Below the pieces are notes generated by a model, which did no database searches, had not been told where the DNA came from, and worked only from the letters and a program-made list of their open reading frames with translations. The position numbers and the translations under genes are program-made. A stretch of DNA of 7,452 bases from an uncultured Alphaproteobacteria bacterium (GTDB lineage: Bacteria > Pseudomonadota > Alphaproteobacteria > Rickettsiales > Midichloriaceae), in assembly GCA_903860855.1 (NCBI GenBank), contig CAIOSF010000036.1:1-7452 (forward strand). Direction: 5' to 3'. Positions 5,728 to 7,452 of this stretch are shown piece by piece (positions within the stretch are counted from its first letter, which is position 1; each line of letters starts with the position of its first letter).

Positions 5728-6387
5728 TAGATCAATCTGAAACATGATATTGCTAACCTCCGGATAATAATGACTAGCATCTGATGGGTCCTGGCTGGAA
5801 GCGCCGCCGCCATCAACTGTAACCATGTAATCACCACCTTTTGCACGGCTGATTTCTTCGCCGCACTCTATATCTTGAAATGCCCAACTCTTTGCAAAAT
5901 CGATATTTTGCTTACGGTCAGCAGCAGCACCATCGCTAGAGAAGTGGATAAGAGGGTACAAATAAGGGTTTGCTGGATCTCCTCCATCTTTATTAGGTAA
6001 ACCAATTATCTGATAGGTACCCTCAAGTTGCTTGTCATTACTGGTGCTATAATTGGATATTAGCTTATTGGTAAAAATCACAAGGCCCTGGTTGCTACTA
6101 AGCCAACCACTAGATGTAGTATCGTTTGTTGCACTATTTTTCATAACCCCGATATCGCTGGGTATCGCATATCTTATAGTTTCTTTGCTATAATTTCTGA
6201 AGGTAAACCAAGCATATTCGTCACCCTCAACCAGCCTCGCTTCTGAGATTATCGCTAAAACTGTCTCACACAGATCTAATACTGGAGCTACCATTCTTGT
6301 TACAATAATGCCATCATTCGACAAAGCAGCGACAGCCCTATCAAGAATATCGCCATCGCTATGACTTATTGATTGAAAAGTAGCCAT
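5725..6387 (-). CDS. Protein of unknown function, possibly truncated EEP-like protein
   Basis: I do not recognise this 220-residue protein. ATG at 6387 is preceded by AGGGAG (6392-6397, minus strand) 4 nt away, a clear ribosome-binding site, so it is probably translated. It has no signal peptide, membrane segment or cysteine motif. It is acidic and polar, with an N-terminal helical region (14-53) followed by DEYAWFTFRNYSKETIRYAI (56-75) and SNQGLVIFTNKLISNYS (98-114). It then has a Gly/Asp/Ser-rich stretch (132-207) that may be a loop insertion. The GLVIFTNKLI stretch recalls the G-x-A-I-x-S-x-x-P-I strand of EEP-fold proteins. Beyond the stop, the +1 frame carries a GDFN motif, so the present stop may result from a frameshift. 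The N-terminal W-N and Q-E motifs of active EEP enzymes are not visible. It lies 60 bp after ctpA and is likely co-transcribed. Confidence 0.7.
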   Translation of the reverse strand: MATFQSISHSDGDILDRAVAALSNDGIIVTRMVAPVLDLCETVLAIISEARLVEGDEYAWFTFRNYSKETIRYAIPSDIGVMKNSATNDTTSSGWLSSNQGLVIFTNKLISNYSTSNDKQLEGTYQIIGLPNKDGGDPANPYLYPLIHFSSDGAAADRKQNIDFAKSWAFQDIECGEEISRAKGGDYMVTVDGGGASSQDPSDASHYYPEVSNIMFQIDL

Positions 6388-6391
6388 GTTT

Positions 6392-6397
6392 CTCCCT
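6392..6397 (-). promoter_or_regulatory. Shine-Dalgarno of the 220-codon gene
   Basis: AGGGAG on the minus strand lies 4 nt before ATG 6387. It is the clearest Shine-Dalgarno in the window, and it argues that the unrecognised gene downstream of ctpA is translated from this ATG. Confidence 0.65.
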
Positions 6398-6447
6398 AAA
6401 ATTAATAAAGTTGTCTATCTATTAACTTTCACTAGTTTTTTAGCACT

Positions 6448-7452
6448 TCAGTTCCTTGATTGTGAATTCGAATACATGATCATAGTTTTTAAAGTATCTA
6501 TAGCGCGCAATAGCTGAAAGTCCCTTTTATCATCGCCTGTAAGATTTCTGATATATTCGTTTGTACCCTTGATCGATCCACTTCCAAGAGATCCACCACC
6601 AGCTCCTCCATTATCATCAGAATCAATAGGCGATCCAGTTGATTCATTAGGTGATACCTCATTTCCACCCTTAATATGGCCACGTAAAGATGCCTCACCC
6701 TGCCTCCCTTGGTTCACCATATCGATCTCCCTCACAACTGCAGCTTCAGGAACTATAATATTCGGTAAAATACCTGACGCCTGTATCATCCTGCCTGAAG
6801 GAGTATAATATAGAGCTGTGGTCATCTTCATAGCTCCACCATTACTGAGAGGAAATACCGTTTGAACCGATCCCTTACCAAATGATTTCGTCCCAACGAG
6901 TAAAGCACGACGATTATCCTGCAATGCTCCCGCCACTATCTCGGCTGCTGAAGCTGAGCCGCCATTAATGATGACGACAATTGGCATGCCTTGCGTTATA
7001 TCGTGATTACTAGCTCTATATAAATGATTGAGCTGGGGGTTCCTACCCTTTATGCTCACTATATCAGCATCTGTTAGAAACAAATCAGCCACCGAAACGG
7101 CCTGCTCAAGTAACCCACCTGGATTCCAGCGTAAATCCAGGATCAACCCCTCTATTTCCTTGCTATGGCTGAGATCGAAGTAAGCATCTTTCACTGCTCC
7201 TGCAGTTTTGCTATTGAAGTTATTTATTTTGATATAGGCAACCCTATTATTATCCAGCAGTTTTGACTTGACTGGGATAATTTTTATTATCTCTCTCGTT
7301 ATTTCGAATTCTGCCCTATCACCTCCTTCCCTATAAACCCTAACCTTAACCTTACCGCCTGGATCGCCCCTGAGTTTGTCGGCTATTTCTGGTAGACTAG
7401 TACCAGTAACATCCTGACCATCTACGGATACAATAATATCGCCAACCCTAAC
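6448..7452 (-). CDS. ctpA: Carboxyl-terminal processing protease CtpA (S41), 5' end beyond window
   Basis: CtpA-type enzymes are exported serine proteases that trim C-termini of envelope proteins. The reading frame enters from the right edge, so the signal peptide and N-terminal domain are outside the window; 334 residues are visible. The first ~52 are the end of a PDZ domain (VGDIIVSVDGQDV, then LRGDPGGKVKVRV). Then come IKIIPVKSKLL, IEGLILDLRWNPGGLLEQAV, VVIINGGSASAAEIVAGAL and GTKSFGKGSVQT. By alignment with E. coli Tsp (Ser430, Lys455, Gln459), the catalytic residues are visible residues Ser168, Lys193 and Gln197. MTTALYYTPSGRMIQ and the alphaproteobacterial tail EASLRGHIK and DFQLLRAIDTLK follow. 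A Gly/Ser/Asp-rich linker of about 33 residues (6568-6666) sits between the two tail elements. A GTG at 7194 is internal, not the start. The 220-codon gene follows 60 bp downstream. Confidence 0.95.
   Translation of the reverse strand, partial: VRVGDIIVSVDGQDVTGTSLPEIADKLRGDPGGKVKVRVYREGGDRAEFEITREIIKIIPVKSKLLDNNRVAYIKINNFNSKTAGAVKDAYFDLSHSKEIEGLILDLRWNPGGLLEQAVSVADLFLTDADIVSIKGRNPQLNHLYRASNHDITQGMPIVVIINGGSASAAEIVAGALQDNRRALLVGTKSFGKGSVQTVFPLSNGGAMKMTTALYYTPSGRMIQASGILPNIIVPEAAVVREIDMVNQGRQGEASLRGHIKGGNEVSPNESTGSPIDSDDNGGAGGGSLGSGSIKGTNEYIRNLTGDDKRDFQLLRAIDTLKTMIMYSNSQSRN

Noticed and set aside
7330..7355. Telomere-like CCCTAACCTTAACCTT stretch
   Set aside because: It lies in the ctpA coding frame and encodes the Lys-Val-Lys-Val-Arg-Val strand of the PDZ domain; chance repetition of codons.

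Overview
The window looks like part of the chromosome of an alphaproteobacterium with a degrading or fast-evolving genome, probably a Rickettsiales- or Holosporales-type intracellular lineage. The grounds are a TrmD with alphaproteobacterial C-terminal features (EYPHYTKP, RPDLW), a cysteine-less L31 protein, an HU/IHF-family protein, an orphan COG2984-type substrate-binding protein and an alphaproteobacterial CtpA ending. AT-rich coding sequence, long gene-poor spacers that seem to hold gene remnants, and polar low-complexity insertions in otherwise conserved proteins fit the same picture. The taxonomic call is inference; there is no rRNA here.

Left part, plus strand (121-2739): trmD, ispD and bioC lie head to tail with short gaps and may be co-transcribed. 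They cover tRNA m1G37 methylation, the cytidylyl step of the MEP isoprenoid pathway, and malonyl-ACP methylation for biotin synthesis. The usual trmD neighbours rimM and rplS are not seen. bioC has no ATG/GTG/TTG that includes its conserved N-terminus; a Shine-Dalgarno-like GAGGA sits 7 nt before an in-frame ATT.

Middle, plus strand (2740-5542): three separated genes: an HU/IHF-family protein, ribosomal protein L31 (rpmE), and a secreted ABC-type substrate-binding protein. Each has a candidate sigma70-type promoter. The spacers before and after the HU/IHF gene carry short open stretches that weakly resemble BioD and MerR-family proteins, as if those genes had decayed.

Right part, minus strand (5543-7452): a carboxyl-terminal processing protease (S41, PDZ plus peptidase) runs in from the right edge. 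It is followed after 60 bp by an unrecognised 220-codon gene with a clear ribosome-binding site. Directly beyond its stop, in the +1 frame, is a segment resembling the GDFN region of endonuclease/exonuclease/phosphatase (EEP) proteins. The 220-codon gene and this tail may be one frameshifted EEP-like gene.

No CRISPR array, insertion sequence, tRNA, rRNA or convincing rho-independent terminator was found. No complete undescribed system is visible. The most unusual points are the ATT start of bioC, the frameshifted EEP-like gene, and the polar insertions in TrmD, IspD, the binding protein and CtpA.
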